Shown here one piece after another: positions 25,541-35,068 of a stretch of 64,000 nucleotides of DNA. The stretch spans positions 124,001 to 188,000 of the forward strand of contig CAYNHT010000001.1 of assembly GCA_964397485.1 (NCBI GenBank). Direction: 5' to 3'. Origin of the DNA: CAYNHT01 sp964397485 (lineage in GTDB: Bacteria > Bacillota_I > Bacilli_A > RF39 > UBA660). Numbering within the stretch: position 1 is the stretch's first letter; every line of letters begins with the position of its first letter. The notes under the pieces were generated by a model. It searched no databases. It had not been told where the DNA came from and saw only the letters and a list, made by a program, of their open reading frames with translations. The position numbers and the translations under genes were made by a program.

Positions 25541-26151
25541 TTATAATTAGAAAAAGTTTTTACGAATTCAATTAATGAATTACAAATTTTCTCACATTCG
25601 TAAATATTTTTATGATCTCTAAATTTATGATTAACTTCAATTTGAACAATATCAATATCAGTATTTTCGTATATATATTTGGTTATTCCGCCACCCAAGA
25701 AAGGATCATTATAATGAATGTTAGTAATACCATTTTTAATAAAACAATCCCTTAGGGTATTTTGGGTATTTATATCAATTGTTAAATTTTTTAATGTACC
25801 AAATTCTACATCAAATTCCCTATGAAGAGCTGCTCCATGAATATCAATCAATAGTTTTATATTATTTTCTTTTATTTTTTTTAATAACAATTGTTTAAAT
25901 TCATCTTCAACAGTAGAATTTGAATCAACTCCATTATCAATCGATTTAATTAGAAAATAACACCCTGTTTGTTCACTTACATACTGACATATTGCCGAAG
26001 TGTATGGTTCAGATACTTTAAGACCCGTTTCTTTCATTTGTTTAACGGTATGAACAGCTGTAAGCATTACAGGAGTCTTACCATCTTTTATCATATAGAT
26101 ATACTTATCAATGTTTTCTTCTAAATTATTTATTATTTTTTCAAAATTCAT
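25537..26151 (-). CDS. N-formylglutamate amidohydrolase-like protein
   Basis: 204 residues, cytosolic. Motifs suggest a zinc amidohydrolase of the N-formylglutamate amidohydrolase group: an early His (TAVHTVKQ), a central LLIDIHGAALHREFDVEFGT (Asp and His ligands followed by the family-like GT), and IVQIEVNHKFRD near the end, where family members have QIEinr.yR. No hut genes are nearby, so a role in histidine breakdown is not supported; an N-acyl amino acid or peptide substrate is equally possible. Confidence 0.55.
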   Translation of the reverse strand: MNFEKIINNLEENIDKYIYMIKDGKTPVMLTAVHTVKQMKETGLKVSEPYTSAICQYVSEQTGCYFLIKSIDNGVDSNSTVEDEFKQLLLKKIKENNIKLLIDIHGAALHREFDVEFGTLKNLTIDINTQNTLRDCFIKNGITNIHYNDPFLGGGITKYIYENTDIDIVQIEVNHKFRDHKNIYECEKICNSLIEFVKTFSNYN

Positions 26152-26173
26152 ATTATCACCTATTAAATTATAT

Positions 26174-26200
26174 CAAAAAAAGACTAAAAAGTCTTTTTTA
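26174..26200 (-). terminator. Intrinsic terminator
   Basis: AAAAAAGACT (26176-26185) / AGTCTTTTTT (26190-26199), loop AAAA. It follows the minus-strand gene at 26207. Confidence 0.8.
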
Positions 26201-26206
26201 TTTTTA

Positions 26207-26728
26207 TTAGAATGTTACTATATTATTAGAATATGGCAAATTTTTAATCAAACATTTTTTTATTTTAATCTTCGTAAATATATTTCTCTTATTTGAAAAG
26301 AAACTTCTAATCTCCTTCCAAAAATCTAACTTATTAAAGGATATTTCTAACCACGGATAGGCTTGAATGAGTTTTTCATTATATAATTTATCCATATCGT
26401 GGTATTTAATTTTTGTAAATATCATTGTATTTAAAATCCCTTTTTGGAATTTTAATTCATTAATATTGTCTGTATCCCACTCTACTATCTGTCTTAATAG
26501 ATAACTAAATGCTATTTCATTGTCTACATTCATAATATCGTTACATTTTATAGATAAAGGATGTTTTTCTTCTTGATTTTTCTTGTTTTTTAATTGTTCT
26601 TGATAAGTCCAATTATCTATTTCTTGTTGTAAATGCACCAAATTCAACAAATTAATATTGCAACTATAATACTCTAATTCTTCGTAATTGGTAATTGTAA
26701 AAAAATTAATTTTCTTAACGGTTTCCAT
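26207..26728 (-). CDS. Uncharacterised cytosolic protein
   Basis: 173 residues, no signal or membrane segment, rich in Asn, Lys and aromatic residues. The C-terminal 35 residues are strongly basic. AAGGAGAAAC precedes the ATG at 26728 and a terminator follows, so it is a self-contained gene. I see no recognisable domain. Confidence 0.65.
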   Translation of the reverse strand: METVKKINFFTITNYEELEYYSCNINLLNLVHLQQEIDNWTYQEQLKNKKNQEEKHPLSIKCNDIMNVDNEIAFSYLLRQIVEWDTDNINELKFQKGILNTMIFTKIKYHDMDKLYNEKLIQAYPWLEISFNKLDFWKEIRSFFSNKRNIFTKIKIKKCLIKNLPYSNNIVTF

Positions 26729-26840
26729 ATGTTTCTCCTTTTCTTTTGCATATACACCTTACAACTAATTTATAAAATTTCCTAATTACTCTTTAGAAAA
26801 CAAAAATATTATAGCACTTTTACCTTTTTTTGCCAAATCA

Positions 26841-26866
26841 TAAAAAAAGAGGCTTTATACCTCTTA
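26841..26866 (-). terminator. Intrinsic terminator after spoIVB
   Basis: AAGAGG / CCTCTT stem with a 7-base loop, T7 tract on the minus strand. It overlaps the spoIVB stop. Confidence 0.75.
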
Positions 26867-27862
26867 ATTTTCTGCTTCTTCTAACATATTAACTATAAAT
26901 ATACCATAACCTCTTGTTGGATCATCTACAACAACGTGAGTTATTGCACCTATAATATATTCACCTTGTATAATAGGACTACCACTCATACCTTGAACAA
27001 CACCACCGGTTATTCTAATAAGTTCTGCATCGGTTATTTCAAAAAGAATATTTTTTGTTTTTTGGTTAAGATTAGTATTAATCTTTGTAATTTTTATGTC
27101 ATATTCTTTAACCTCTGCATCTTTTAGCACGGTTAATATTTTAGCACTACCTAATTTTATATCACTTGGTTGAGCTACTTTATATAGTTTCTTATTCGGA
27201 AGAGTTTCAGTATATGTACCAAATATACCTTGGGATGTATTTTCTTTTACATTCCCCTTAACATTATTGGAGAAAAATTTAGCATTCTTTTCACCTGGAC
27301 TACCATTTTCACTTCGCTCAACACTAGTTACTGATGATTCAAATATTTTACCGTCTTTAATATCTAATATTTTACCGGTAGCTTTTTCAACAATCTCATG
27401 CCCTAGGGCACCAAAAAGTTTACTGTTTGGATCAATAAAACTTAATGTTCCGATTCCGGTTATGCTATCTTTAACATATAAACCGGTTTTATATACGTTA
27501 TCACTATCTTTATAGAGGGACAGCTGAGTTGTTCTCTTTTCATTATTCCTTCTATATTCAATTTTTACAGGTCCACTACTGGTGTGTTTATCAATAACTT
27601 GCACAAGTTCTGTTATATTGGAAATATTTGTGTTATTAATAGATAAAATTATATCCCCAACGCTAAGACCTGCATCTTTAGCCGGATACGTATTATTGAC
27701 CTTATATAGACCAACTACCATAACTCCTTTGGAATTTAATTCAATTCCGATATTTTCACCACCAGGGATAATGTAATCTGAATAAGCAAAGGCACAACTA
27801 GGTATAATAAGTAATGTTAGAAGTATTGCAAGACATGTTTTTTTAAATTTTTTAAAAAACAT
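26864..27862 (-). CDS. spoIVB: SpoIVB-type serine peptidase (PDZ + S55)
   Basis: 332 residues. Signal peptide/anchor at about 8-27, PDZ domain about 40-125 (YPAKDAGLSVGDIILSIN), then the S55 peptidase. The catalytic His is in FGALGHEI and the catalytic Ser in VQGMSGSPII. In Bacillus, SpoIVB is secreted from the forespore and triggers pro-sigma-K processing by cutting SpoIVFA. It follows xseB after a terminator, matching the compressed Bacillus order nusB-xseA-xseB...spoIVB; spo0A, normally next, is absent here. AGGAGAT precedes the ATG. Confidence 0.93.
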   Translation of the reverse strand: MFFKKFKKTCLAILLTLLIIPSCAFAYSDYIIPGGENIGIELNSKGVMVVGLYKVNNTYPAKDAGLSVGDIILSINNTNISNITELVQVIDKHTSSGPVKIEYRRNNEKRTTQLSLYKDSDNVYKTGLYVKDSITGIGTLSFIDPNSKLFGALGHEIVEKATGKILDIKDGKIFESSVTSVERSENGSPGEKNAKFFSNNVKGNVKENTSQGIFGTYTETLPNKKLYKVAQPSDIKLGSAKILTVLKDAEVKEYDIKITKINTNLNQKTKNILFEITDAELIRITGGVVQGMSGSPIIQGEYIIGAITHVVVDDPTRGYGIFIVNMLEEAEN

Positions 27863-27934
27863 AAAAACATCTCCTTTTGGTGTAAATACAGACTACAGTA
27901 TTATTATGGTTTCATTTAATATAATTATTTTAAC

Positions 27935-27958
27935 AAAAAAATACCATTATGGTATTAA
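27935..27958 (-). terminator. Intrinsic terminator after xseB
   Basis: AATACCA (27941-27947) / TGGTATT (27951-27957), loop TTA, T7 on the minus strand. Confidence 0.75.
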
Positions 27959-28182
27959 TTGTTATCAACTTTAAATTCCTCTAAAGTTCCATCTTCTAAA
28001 ACTATTTTGTTAACTTTTTCTTCAATCTTTTTTAATTGTTCATCACATTCTTTTACAAGTTTCATAGCTTTAGTATATTTATCAATTGAATCCTCTAAAT
28101 CAGTATTCCCTGTTTCTAATTCATTGATAATTTTCTCAAGTTCACTTATTTTTTCTTCAAACTTCATTTCTTTATTTGCCAT
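27955..28182 (-). CDS. xseB: Exodeoxyribonuclease VII small subunit
   Basis: 75 residues, the usual length. It forms exonuclease VII with several copies per XseA. Family pattern: KFEEKISELEKIINELETG, then LEDSIDKYTKAMKLVKECDEQL, all helical (quoted in parts from residues 6 to 51). It overlaps the end of xseA by 11 bases, so the two are coupled. Confidence 0.95.
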   Translation of the reverse strand: MANKEMKFEEKISELEKIINELETGNTDLEDSIDKYTKAMKLVKECDEQLKKIEEKVNKIVLEDGTLEEFKVDNN

Positions 28183-29458
28183 TCTCTTTTACCTCCATTA
28201 TCTCTTTAACTAAAACTGAAGCAGTTCCGTTATAAAATTTTATTTTTAAATGGTCATTAGTTTTTATATCTTGGATATCTTTAACTATATTATTATCTAA
28301 ATAAGCCAAAGTATAACCTCTTTTCAAAATTCCTAAAGGGTTAACAATTTCAAGTTTTTCAATCAAATGATTAAAGTTATTAATTACATTTTTATATAAA
28401 AGAGTGGGATTTAACAAGATATTATTGTTTTTTAAATTATTTAATTGAACTGTTTTTCTTTCGATTTTGTATTTAACTATATTATTTGCTTTTTCTAAAA
28501 TATTATCCAATTTTTGTTTTTTGTTTTCATACATTATCATTGGGTTTTTTATAACAAAAGAATTTTTGATACTATCCAAATATAATTTTTGATAATTTAT
28601 TTTTTTATAAATATTTTCATTTAGTCTTATATTTAATTGTCTAGTATATTTTTCTAAGTCAATTATATTAGGAACAGCAATTTCAGCAGCTCCAGTTGGT
28701 GTTGGCGCTCTAAGATCAGCTACAAAATCACTAATTGTATAGTCGATTTCATGCCCAACAGCGCTTATTATTGGTAAACTGGACTCAAATATAGCACGGG
28801 CAACAATTTCTTCGTTAAACGGCCATAAATCTTCAATTGAGCCACCACCACGACCAATAATTAAAACATCTAAGTTGTAATTTTCGGCTAGTTTGATTTT
28901 TTTAACTATATCGGGTGCAGCATTCTCACCTTGTACTAAACTTGGAAAAAGAATTGTTTCACAAATTGGAAATCTTCTTTTAATTGTTGATAATATATCT
29001 TTTACAGCAGCTCCGGTTGGTGCTGTTACAATTCCAATACGATTAGGTATTTTAGGAATTGGTTTTTTATGTACTGGATCAAATAACCCTTCATTTGATA
29101 ATTTTTCTTTTAATTTCTCAAAAGCTACATATAAACCACCTACTCCATCTTCGATCATTTCATCAACATATATTTGATAGTTACCAGTAGCTTCATAAAC
29201 ACTTATTCTACCAGCAACTAGAACTTTTGATCCATCTACTGGTACAAAATTTATTTTTTTAGCGTTCATACTAAACATAATAGCATTTATTTTACTAGTT
29301 TCGTCTTTAATTGAAAAATAAAAATGTCCAGTCGAATGAGATTTAAAGTTAGAGATTTCTCCTTTTAAAAATACATTTTTCAAGTTTTCATCACTATCAA
29401 ACTTATATTTTAAATATTTTGTTAACGCTCCAACAGTTAAATACTTCTCATTATTCAT
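28172..29458 (-). CDS. xseA: Exodeoxyribonuclease VII large subunit
   Basis: 428 residues. N-terminal OB-fold (about 1-105; FLKGEISNFKSHSTGHFYF is the family signature), then the catalytic domain with GIVTAPTGAAVKDIL, VLIIGRGGGSIEDLW and VGHEIDYTISDFVADLRAP, and a C-terminal coiled coil. Degrades single-stranded DNA to short oligonucleotides. It lies 8 bases downstream of nusB in the order seen in Bacillus, but without folD between them. Confidence 0.97.
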   Translation of the reverse strand: MNNEKYLTVGALTKYLKYKFDSDENLKNVFLKGEISNFKSHSTGHFYFSIKDETSKINAIMFSMNAKKINFVPVDGSKVLVAGRISVYEATGNYQIYVDEMIEDGVGGLYVAFEKLKEKLSNEGLFDPVHKKPIPKIPNRIGIVTAPTGAAVKDILSTIKRRFPICETILFPSLVQGENAAPDIVKKIKLAENYNLDVLIIGRGGGSIEDLWPFNEEIVARAIFESSLPIISAVGHEIDYTISDFVADLRAPTPTGAAEIAVPNIIDLEKYTRQLNIRLNENIYKKINYQKLYLDSIKNSFVIKNPMIMYENKKQKLDNILEKANNIVKYKIERKTVQLNNLKNNNILLNPTLLYKNVINNFNHLIEKLEIVNPLGILKRGYTLAYLDNNIVKDIQDIKTNDHLKIKFYNGTASVLVKEIMEVKENGK

Positions 29459-29466
29459 ATTATCAC

Positions 29467-29868
29467 CTACTTATTATGATACACCTTATCTAGCACACCA
29501 TTTATCATTTTTCTAACATCATCATCACTATATGCTTTTGCAAGTTCAACAGCTTCATTGATTGCTACTACCTCGGGGATATTAGTATATAAAAGTTCAT
29601 ATATTCCCATTCTCAATATAGCTTGATCAGTATTTCCTAAACGGTCAATTGTCCATCCTGTCAAATATTTATTTGCCGTTTGATCTATTTCATTTTTATA
29701 AGTAATAACTCCATAAACTACTTCTTTAACAAATTCATTTTCAATATCAACAACACTTTTAATAACTTCCTCTACTTGGTAGGACATTTTATTTTTGTCA
29801 TATACGTTCAATTGATATAAAATTGTCATAATTAGTTTACGTAATTCACTTCTATTTAGTTGTTCCAT
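29467..29868 (-). CDS. nusB: Transcription antitermination factor NusB
   Basis: 133 residues, all-helical RNA-binding protein that acts with NusE on rRNA antitermination. Family hallmarks: a basic N-terminus (NRSELRKLIMTILYQL), ILRMGIYELLY and VAINEAVELAKAYSDDDVRKMINGVLD, split here as IPEVVAINEAVELAK and the following NGVLDK. Start 29868 follows GGTGAT; a GTG six codons earlier has no site. Confidence 0.95.
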   Translation of the reverse strand: MEQLNRSELRKLIMTILYQLNVYDKNKMSYQVEEVIKSVVDIENEFVKEVVYGVITYKNEIDQTANKYLTGWTIDRLGNTDQAILRMGIYELLYTNIPEVVAINEAVELAKAYSDDDVRKMINGVLDKVYHNK

Positions 29869-29911
29869 AATATCACCTACTATCATTTTATCATAAACGG
29901 ACTAAAAACTA

Positions 29912-29950
29912 AAGAAAAAATAGTAACTATTTTATTTACTATTTTTAAAT
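29912..29950 (-). terminator. Intrinsic terminator
   Basis: 11-bp stem AAAAATAGTAA / TTACTATTTTT with a 9-base loop, separating the membrane-protein gene from nusB. Confidence 0.65.
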
Positions 29951-29966
29951 AAAACAACTTATTTTT

Positions 29967-30356
29967 TTAGTTTATATATTCTTCGCCTTTACCTTCAAAT
30001 AACATAACGATAATCCAAATTTGAAGATATAAAAGCATAATTGGAATCATGATCCAGCCAATAACCGGAATAATTAAACACAATATCCATATATACGGCG
30101 AAAGATATAACTCACTTCCTGGAACTTTTAATTTTGCCGCTGTTAAGGCTAATATTTGAATTACAAAAACTGTCATCATAATGAAGAATGGGAAAATAAA
30201 ACACAAAAGCCCTATAACCCAATATTGCCATTTTGCATACCATGCATTTTTATCAAACACATCTAATAATGCTCCTAGTACTATGTTACTTACCCCATTT
30301 GAAACAAACATAAGTATTAACCAAATCCACCAATTTTCTCTTTTTAATATTTTCAT
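29967..30356 (-). CDS. Small polytopic membrane protein, unknown
   Basis: 129 residues with about three to four hydrophobic helices (near 12-32, 45-72, 87-122) and many Trp. I do not recognise a family; large-signal-peptidase or ABC-permease fragments do not fit. The ATG at 30356 follows GGAGGAG; it lies 41 bases after mutS on the same strand and may be co-transcribed with it. Confidence 0.7.
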   Translation of the reverse strand: MKILKRENWWIWLILMFVSNGVSNIVLGALLDVFDKNAWYAKWQYWVIGLLCFIFPFFIMMTVFVIQILALTAAKLKVPGSELYLSPYIWILCLIIPVIGWIMIPIMLLYLQIWIIVMLFEGKGEEYIN

Positions 30357-30397
30357 AATATACTCCTCCAATACTATTATAATACTTTTTATTAATA

Positions 30398-32947
30398 TTA
30401 TTTAACTTTTTTTAGTTCTTCTTTTAATTTATATAGCACATTTAGTGCCTCTAACGGGGTAATTTCTAAAGGATTAATTTTCTCTAATTCCTTTTCAATC
30501 TTTGATTCTTCTTTTATTATAACTTCTTCTAATGATAAACTTTGCTGTATTTTTATATCTCGGTTCTTTTCTTTATTTTCGTATACTTCCAATATTTGAT
30601 TAGCTCGGTTAATTAAACTAGTGGGTAAGTTCGCTAATTTTGCGACATGAATACCATAACTTTTATCAACACTTCCACTTTTTATTTTATGTAAAAAAGT
30701 AATGTTTCCATCTTGCTCATATGCACTGACATGGATATTTTTTAACTTTTCTAAAGTGTTTTCTAAATCAGTTAATTCATGATAGTGAGTAGAAAATAAA
30801 GTTTTCGCACTTATTTTATCATGGATATGCTCTATTATTGCTTGAGCAAGCGCCATACCATCGAAAGTTGCTGTTCCTCTACCTAATTCATCAAATAAAA
30901 TTAAACTTTGATTTGTCGCATAACTAATAGCATTATTAGCCTCATTCATTTCGACCATAAAAGTTGATTCACCACTTACCAAATCATCGCTAGCACCAAT
31001 TCTTGTAAAAACAGCATCAAATATAGGTAAGGTTGCCTTTTTTGCGGGTACAAAGCAACCAATCTGAGCCATTATAACGGTTATAGCAGTTTGCCTCATA
31101 TATGTTGATTTACCGGCCATATTAGGCCCCGTAATTAGTACAATATCAGTGTTGTTATCCATAATTATATCATTAGGGACAAACTCTTCATTAATAACTT
31201 TTTCGACAACTGGATGACGATTATCAATAACACTAATTGTTCTATCTTTACTAATAGTTGGCCTTACATAATTATTTTCTTCAGTAACAGTACTAAATGA
31301 TTGTAAAACATCAATTTCACTAATTACTTTTGATATTTCCTGTAACTTTGGTATATATTCTTTAATTTTATCCCTTATTTCACAGAACAATTGATATTCT
31401 AACTCAATTATCTTTTCTTCAGCATTTAATATTAATGCTTCTTTTTCTTTTAAAATCGGACTTATATAACGTTCACAATTACTTAAAGTTTGTTTTCGTT
31501 CATATCCATATTCATCTTTTACTAAAGACACATTTCCTTTTGAAACCTCAATATAATAACCAAATACTTTATTATAGCCTATTTTAAGATTTTTGATGCC
31601 AGTTTTTATCTTCTCCTCAGCTTCAAATCTAGCAATAAAATCTTTTCCACCTTTTCTAAGATCTTTTAATTCATCTAACTCAGCATTATAGCCTTCTTTT
31701 ATTAGATAGCCTTCCTTTATTGTAACAGGCGGATTTTCATGGACGCTTTTTTCTAACAATTCATATAATTGCGGTAAATCGTCTATGTTTTTATAAAAAT
31801 TGATTTGATTTAAAACTTTTTTAATATCAGGTAAAACTCTTAAGGAGTTTTTTAATTGTAACAAATCTCTTGCATTGGCATTACCAAAAGCAATTCTACC
31901 ACTTAATCTCTCTAAATCATATACTTCAAATAAGTAGTTTTGCAAGTCACTTTTTAAAATAAATTGTTCTAATAGAGTTTCAACAACATCATATCTTTTA
32001 TTGATTTCAGTCTCATCTATTAAGGGATTTTCAATATATTGTTTAAGTAATCTACCACCCATTGCCGTTTTAGTCTTATCAAGTAACCAAATAAGTGAAT
32101 AATTTCTTTGTTTTAATCTTAAGGTTTCTGTTAATTCCAAATTCCTTTTAGTATGCATATCCATCTTTAAAAAGTTTTTATTTTCTCTAATAACAGCTTT
32201 TTGCAAATGTGATAAACTTCTTTTTTGAGTAGCTGTAATATATGTTAATAAATGTTTAATTGTTTCAATATGTCTAATATCATTTATTGAACTATATATA
32301 TAGTCATATTCATTATAATTTTCAACTTCATTATAAATGCTAACTATTATTTTAAATTGGTTTTTTAAAATTGAATAGATATTTTTATCTACTTTGTCAT
32401 TAATTATTATTTCCTTAATTCCTAAATTAACTATCTCACTAACAACTTTAGAAGGATTATGTTCAAGTAACATTGTATTAATTTCACCTGTTGAAATATC
32501 AGCATAACTTATACCATATGCATGATTAAAGTCAATAATATTACCAATATAGTTATTCTCAAATTCAATTAAAGAGTCATTTGTTATTAAAGTTCCTTTA
32601 CTAACAATTTGAATAATATCTCTTTTTACAATACCTTTAACATTTTTTGCGTCTTCTAACTGTTCGCATATACCTACTTTGTAACCCTTATCGATTAATT
32701 TTTCAATATAGATATTTGCTGCATGATGAGGGACTCCACACATTGGTATTCTCTCATCTAAACCAGCATTTTTCCCAGTTAGTGTTAGTTCTAATTCTCT
32801 TGACACATTAATAGCATCTTCGAAAAACATTTCATAAAAATCACCTAACCGAAAGAATAGAATAACATCTTCATTCTTCTCTTTAATCTCCAAATATTGC
32901 CTCATCATTGGAGTGACTTTATTTATATCAACTTCGTTTCTTTTCAT
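30398..32947 (-). CDS. mutS: DNA mismatch repair protein MutS
   Basis: 849 residues. Mismatch-recognition domain I with FYEMFFEDA (Phe-x-Glu wedge near residue 38), connector, lever and clamp. The ATPase domain has Walker A ITGPNMAGKSTYMRQ, Walker B LILFDELGRGT and the FSTHYHEL switch; a C-terminal helix-turn-helix is present. Full length for bacterial MutS1. ATG 32947 follows GGTGAT. No mutL is adjacent in this window, although it commonly is. Confidence 0.98.
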   Translation of the reverse strand: MKRNEVDINKVTPMMRQYLEIKEKNEDVILFFRLGDFYEMFFEDAINVSRELELTLTGKNAGLDERIPMCGVPHHAANIYIEKLIDKGYKVGICEQLEDAKNVKGIVKRDIIQIVSKGTLITNDSLIEFENNYIGNIIDFNHAYGISYADISTGEINTMLLEHNPSKVVSEIVNLGIKEIIINDKVDKNIYSILKNQFKIIVSIYNEVENYNEYDYIYSSINDIRHIETIKHLLTYITATQKRSLSHLQKAVIRENKNFLKMDMHTKRNLELTETLRLKQRNYSLIWLLDKTKTAMGGRLLKQYIENPLIDETEINKRYDVVETLLEQFILKSDLQNYLFEVYDLERLSGRIAFGNANARDLLQLKNSLRVLPDIKKVLNQINFYKNIDDLPQLYELLEKSVHENPPVTIKEGYLIKEGYNAELDELKDLRKGGKDFIARFEAEEKIKTGIKNLKIGYNKVFGYYIEVSKGNVSLVKDEYGYERKQTLSNCERYISPILKEKEALILNAEEKIIELEYQLFCEIRDKIKEYIPKLQEISKVISEIDVLQSFSTVTEENNYVRPTISKDRTISVIDNRHPVVEKVINEEFVPNDIIMDNNTDIVLITGPNMAGKSTYMRQTAITVIMAQIGCFVPAKKATLPIFDAVFTRIGASDDLVSGESTFMVEMNEANNAISYATNQSLILFDELGRGTATFDGMALAQAIIEHIHDKISAKTLFSTHYHELTDLENTLEKLKNIHVSAYEQDGNITFLHKIKSGSVDKSYGIHVAKLANLPTSLINRANQILEVYENKEKNRDIKIQQSLSLEEVIIKEESKIEKELEKINPLEITPLEALNVLYKLKEELKKVK

Positions 32948-33020
32948 AGTAATCACCTATACATCTATTTTAGCAAAAAAAGAAAAAGAAGTCTATCGAA
33001 TAACCTCTTTTATTATTAAA

Positions 33021-34040
33021 TTAATTATTGCTTAGCCCTTTTAGATATTCTAAAGCCTCATCAAATGTACTTACAGCAACAATTTCTATATCATAATTTT
33101 TTTCATTTTTTAATTTTATTGCCTGATCATAGTTTTCACCAGCCGGAACAAGAAAAACACTTGCTTTTTCCTTGGCAATACCTTTTAATTTGTACTCTAC
33201 TCCACCTATACTTCCAACATTGCCATATTCATCAATAGTGCCAGTTCCAACAATTTTTTTACCATATGTTATATCTTCTTCAGTTAAATAATTATAAATA
33301 GCCAGTGACATCATTAATCCGCCTGATGGACCTGACTCAGAAGCATTAAAATTCAATTTAATATTAGGCTCTACTACTAAATCGCATTTTCGAGACACCA
33401 TTATACCGATCACTTTTTTATTTCTGCTTTCCATAATTTCAGCTGTTCTATCAATTGTTTTACTATCTCTTTTTACTTTTATATTTATTGTATCACCAAT
33501 ATTATTTTTTCCAATTACATTACTTAAATGTTCTTTATTTAAAATTAATTCGCCATTAATTTCGATAATTTCATCACCTACTTTTAGATCACTTAGAGCT
33601 TTAGAATCAACATAGGTTACAAATAATTGTTCATTACTAACGACTACTTTCTTATTGGCTTTATTGTAAGCAACAATTACTGCTGTTTGATTAGCCTCAG
33701 TTAATAATAAATGATCCCTGAATTCTGCATCAGCGTCACTTTCGTTTTCATAAATTACCTCTTCTTTTTTTAAAATATCCCAATCTTTGTTAAAATAAGC
33801 AATAATCATAGTTGGTATAGTAGCTTTTAGTTCTAAAACATAGGCAAAATTAAATGATCCTTCAACATCATATGAATTTTCAATCTCTATTTTTTGTGAT
33901 ATATCAATAATACCACCAGGAGTGTTAATATAAAACGGCAAATGAAATGTCAGGATAGATAGAAGTATAAAAAATGATAGTATGAGTTTGTGATTTAAGT
34001 AAATTATTTCTTTTATTTTATCATATAGTTTATTAAGCAT
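33021..34040 (-). CDS. ylbL: Lon-like PDZ serine protease, YlbL/SepM family
   Basis: 339 residues. One N-terminal transmembrane helix (about 18-36), an extracytoplasmic PDZ domain (about 115-205, KVGDEIIEINGELI), then a Lon-type proteolytic domain. The catalytic Ser is in SGPSGGLM and the catalytic Lys in EYKLKGIA. SepM processes a competence peptide in streptococci; YlbL in Bacillus is linked to cell-division control under DNA damage. It is divergent from ylbJ, its near neighbour in Bacillus as well. Confidence 0.93.
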   Translation of the reverse strand: MLNKLYDKIKEIIYLNHKLILSFFILLSILTFHLPFYINTPGGIIDISQKIEIENSYDVEGSFNFAYVLELKATIPTMIIAYFNKDWDILKKEEVIYENESDADAEFRDHLLLTEANQTAVIVAYNKANKKVVVSNEQLFVTYVDSKALSDLKVGDEIIEINGELILNKEHLSNVIGKNNIGDTINIKVKRDSKTIDRTAEIMESRNKKVIGIMVSRKCDLVVEPNIKLNFNASESGPSGGLMMSLAIYNYLTEEDITYGKKIVGTGTIDEYGNVGSIGGVEYKLKGIAKEKASVFLVPAGENYDQAIKLKNEKNYDIEIVAVSTFDEALEYLKGLSNN

Positions 34041-34087
34041 TTAATACATCCTCTCTAGTATAAAATATAGTTAATAAGGTGGCATTT

Positions 34088-35068
34088 ATGAAAAAAATAT
34101 TCACTAGTATCGTAATTATGAGTTTATTATTATTCATAGTTTTTGAAGTATTAACAACGTCTGACACTATTTTAGAATCAGTCAATTTTTCATTTAATAT
34201 ATTTATTAACAATATATTTCCTTCGTTATTTCCTTTTTTTGTATTATCCGAAATTTTAATAAATTACGGATTTGTTGAATTAATCGGAGAATTATTTAAA
34301 CCTATTATGTATAAGATGTTTCGAATAAATGGTAAGTGCGCATTTATTTTTATAATGAGTATTATATCAGGTTTTCCTAGTAGTGCGAAATATACTAGAG
34401 AATTACATCTAAAAGGGTTAATAAATGAACACGAAGCAACTAAAATTTTGACATTTAGTCATTTCTCAAATCCCTTGTTCATAATGGGGACTATTTCTTT
34501 ATTATTTTTAAACAACAAAGAAGTGGGGTTTCTAATATTAATTTGCCATTATGTAAGTAATTTAATTTTAGGTTTGCTTTTTAGAAATTATCATCCTTCT
34601 AAAAAAGAAGAAGAAAAGATTTCTTTAAAAAGAGCTATTATTAATATGCATAATAAAAGAATTAATAATGATAAGAATTTTGGGCAAATAATTACTAATT
34701 CTCTTTTAAATAGTATAAATACATTATTATTGATTTTAGGTGTTGTAACAATGTTTTTGGTTATGACAACAATTATTGACAACAATATAAATATAAACAA
34801 TTACAGCCAAAGTATATTAAATGGCTTTGTTGAAATGACACAAGGCCTTAAATACGTAAGTCTTTTAAATATCCCTCTCAAACTAAAAAGTGTATTATCT
34901 ACTATGATTATATCATTTGGAGGGTTAAGTGTTCATATGCAAGTAATAAGTATCTTAAGTGATACTAAAATTAAATATTTACCTTTTCTCACTGCCCGTA
35001 TTATGCATGGTTTTATTTCCTCATTTTTAGTTTATATTTTATTTGATTTTTGGATTGCTTTGCTTTAA
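34088..35068 (+). CDS. ylbJ: Sporulation integral membrane protein YlbJ
   Basis: 326 residues with about eight hydrophobic segments and gate-like motifs of the nucleoside-recognition (Gate) domain. Family features: NNIFPSLFPFFVLSEIL near residue 45 and the stretch SGFPSSAKYTREL. In Bacillus YlbJ is made under sigma-E and affects spore coat and dipicolinate-related properties. ATG 34088 follows AAGGTGG; a GTG at 34079 overlaps that site. Its stop codon overlaps the convergent pseudopilin gene by 4 bases, leaving no room for a terminator. Confidence 0.9.
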   Translation: MKKIFTSIVIMSLLLFIVFEVLTTSDTILESVNFSFNIFINNIFPSLFPFFVLSEILINYGFVELIGELFKPIMYKMFRINGKCAFIFIMSIISGFPSSAKYTRELHLKGLINEHEATKILTFSHFSNPLFIMGTISLLFLNNKEVGFLILICHYVSNLILGLLFRNYHPSKKEEEKISLKRAIINMHNKRINNDKNFGQIITNSLLNSINTLLLILGVVTMFLVMTTIIDNNININNYSQSILNGFVEMTQGLKYVSLLNIPLKLKSVLSTMIISFGGLSVHMQVISILSDTKIKYLPFLTARIMHGFISSFLVYILFDFWIALL

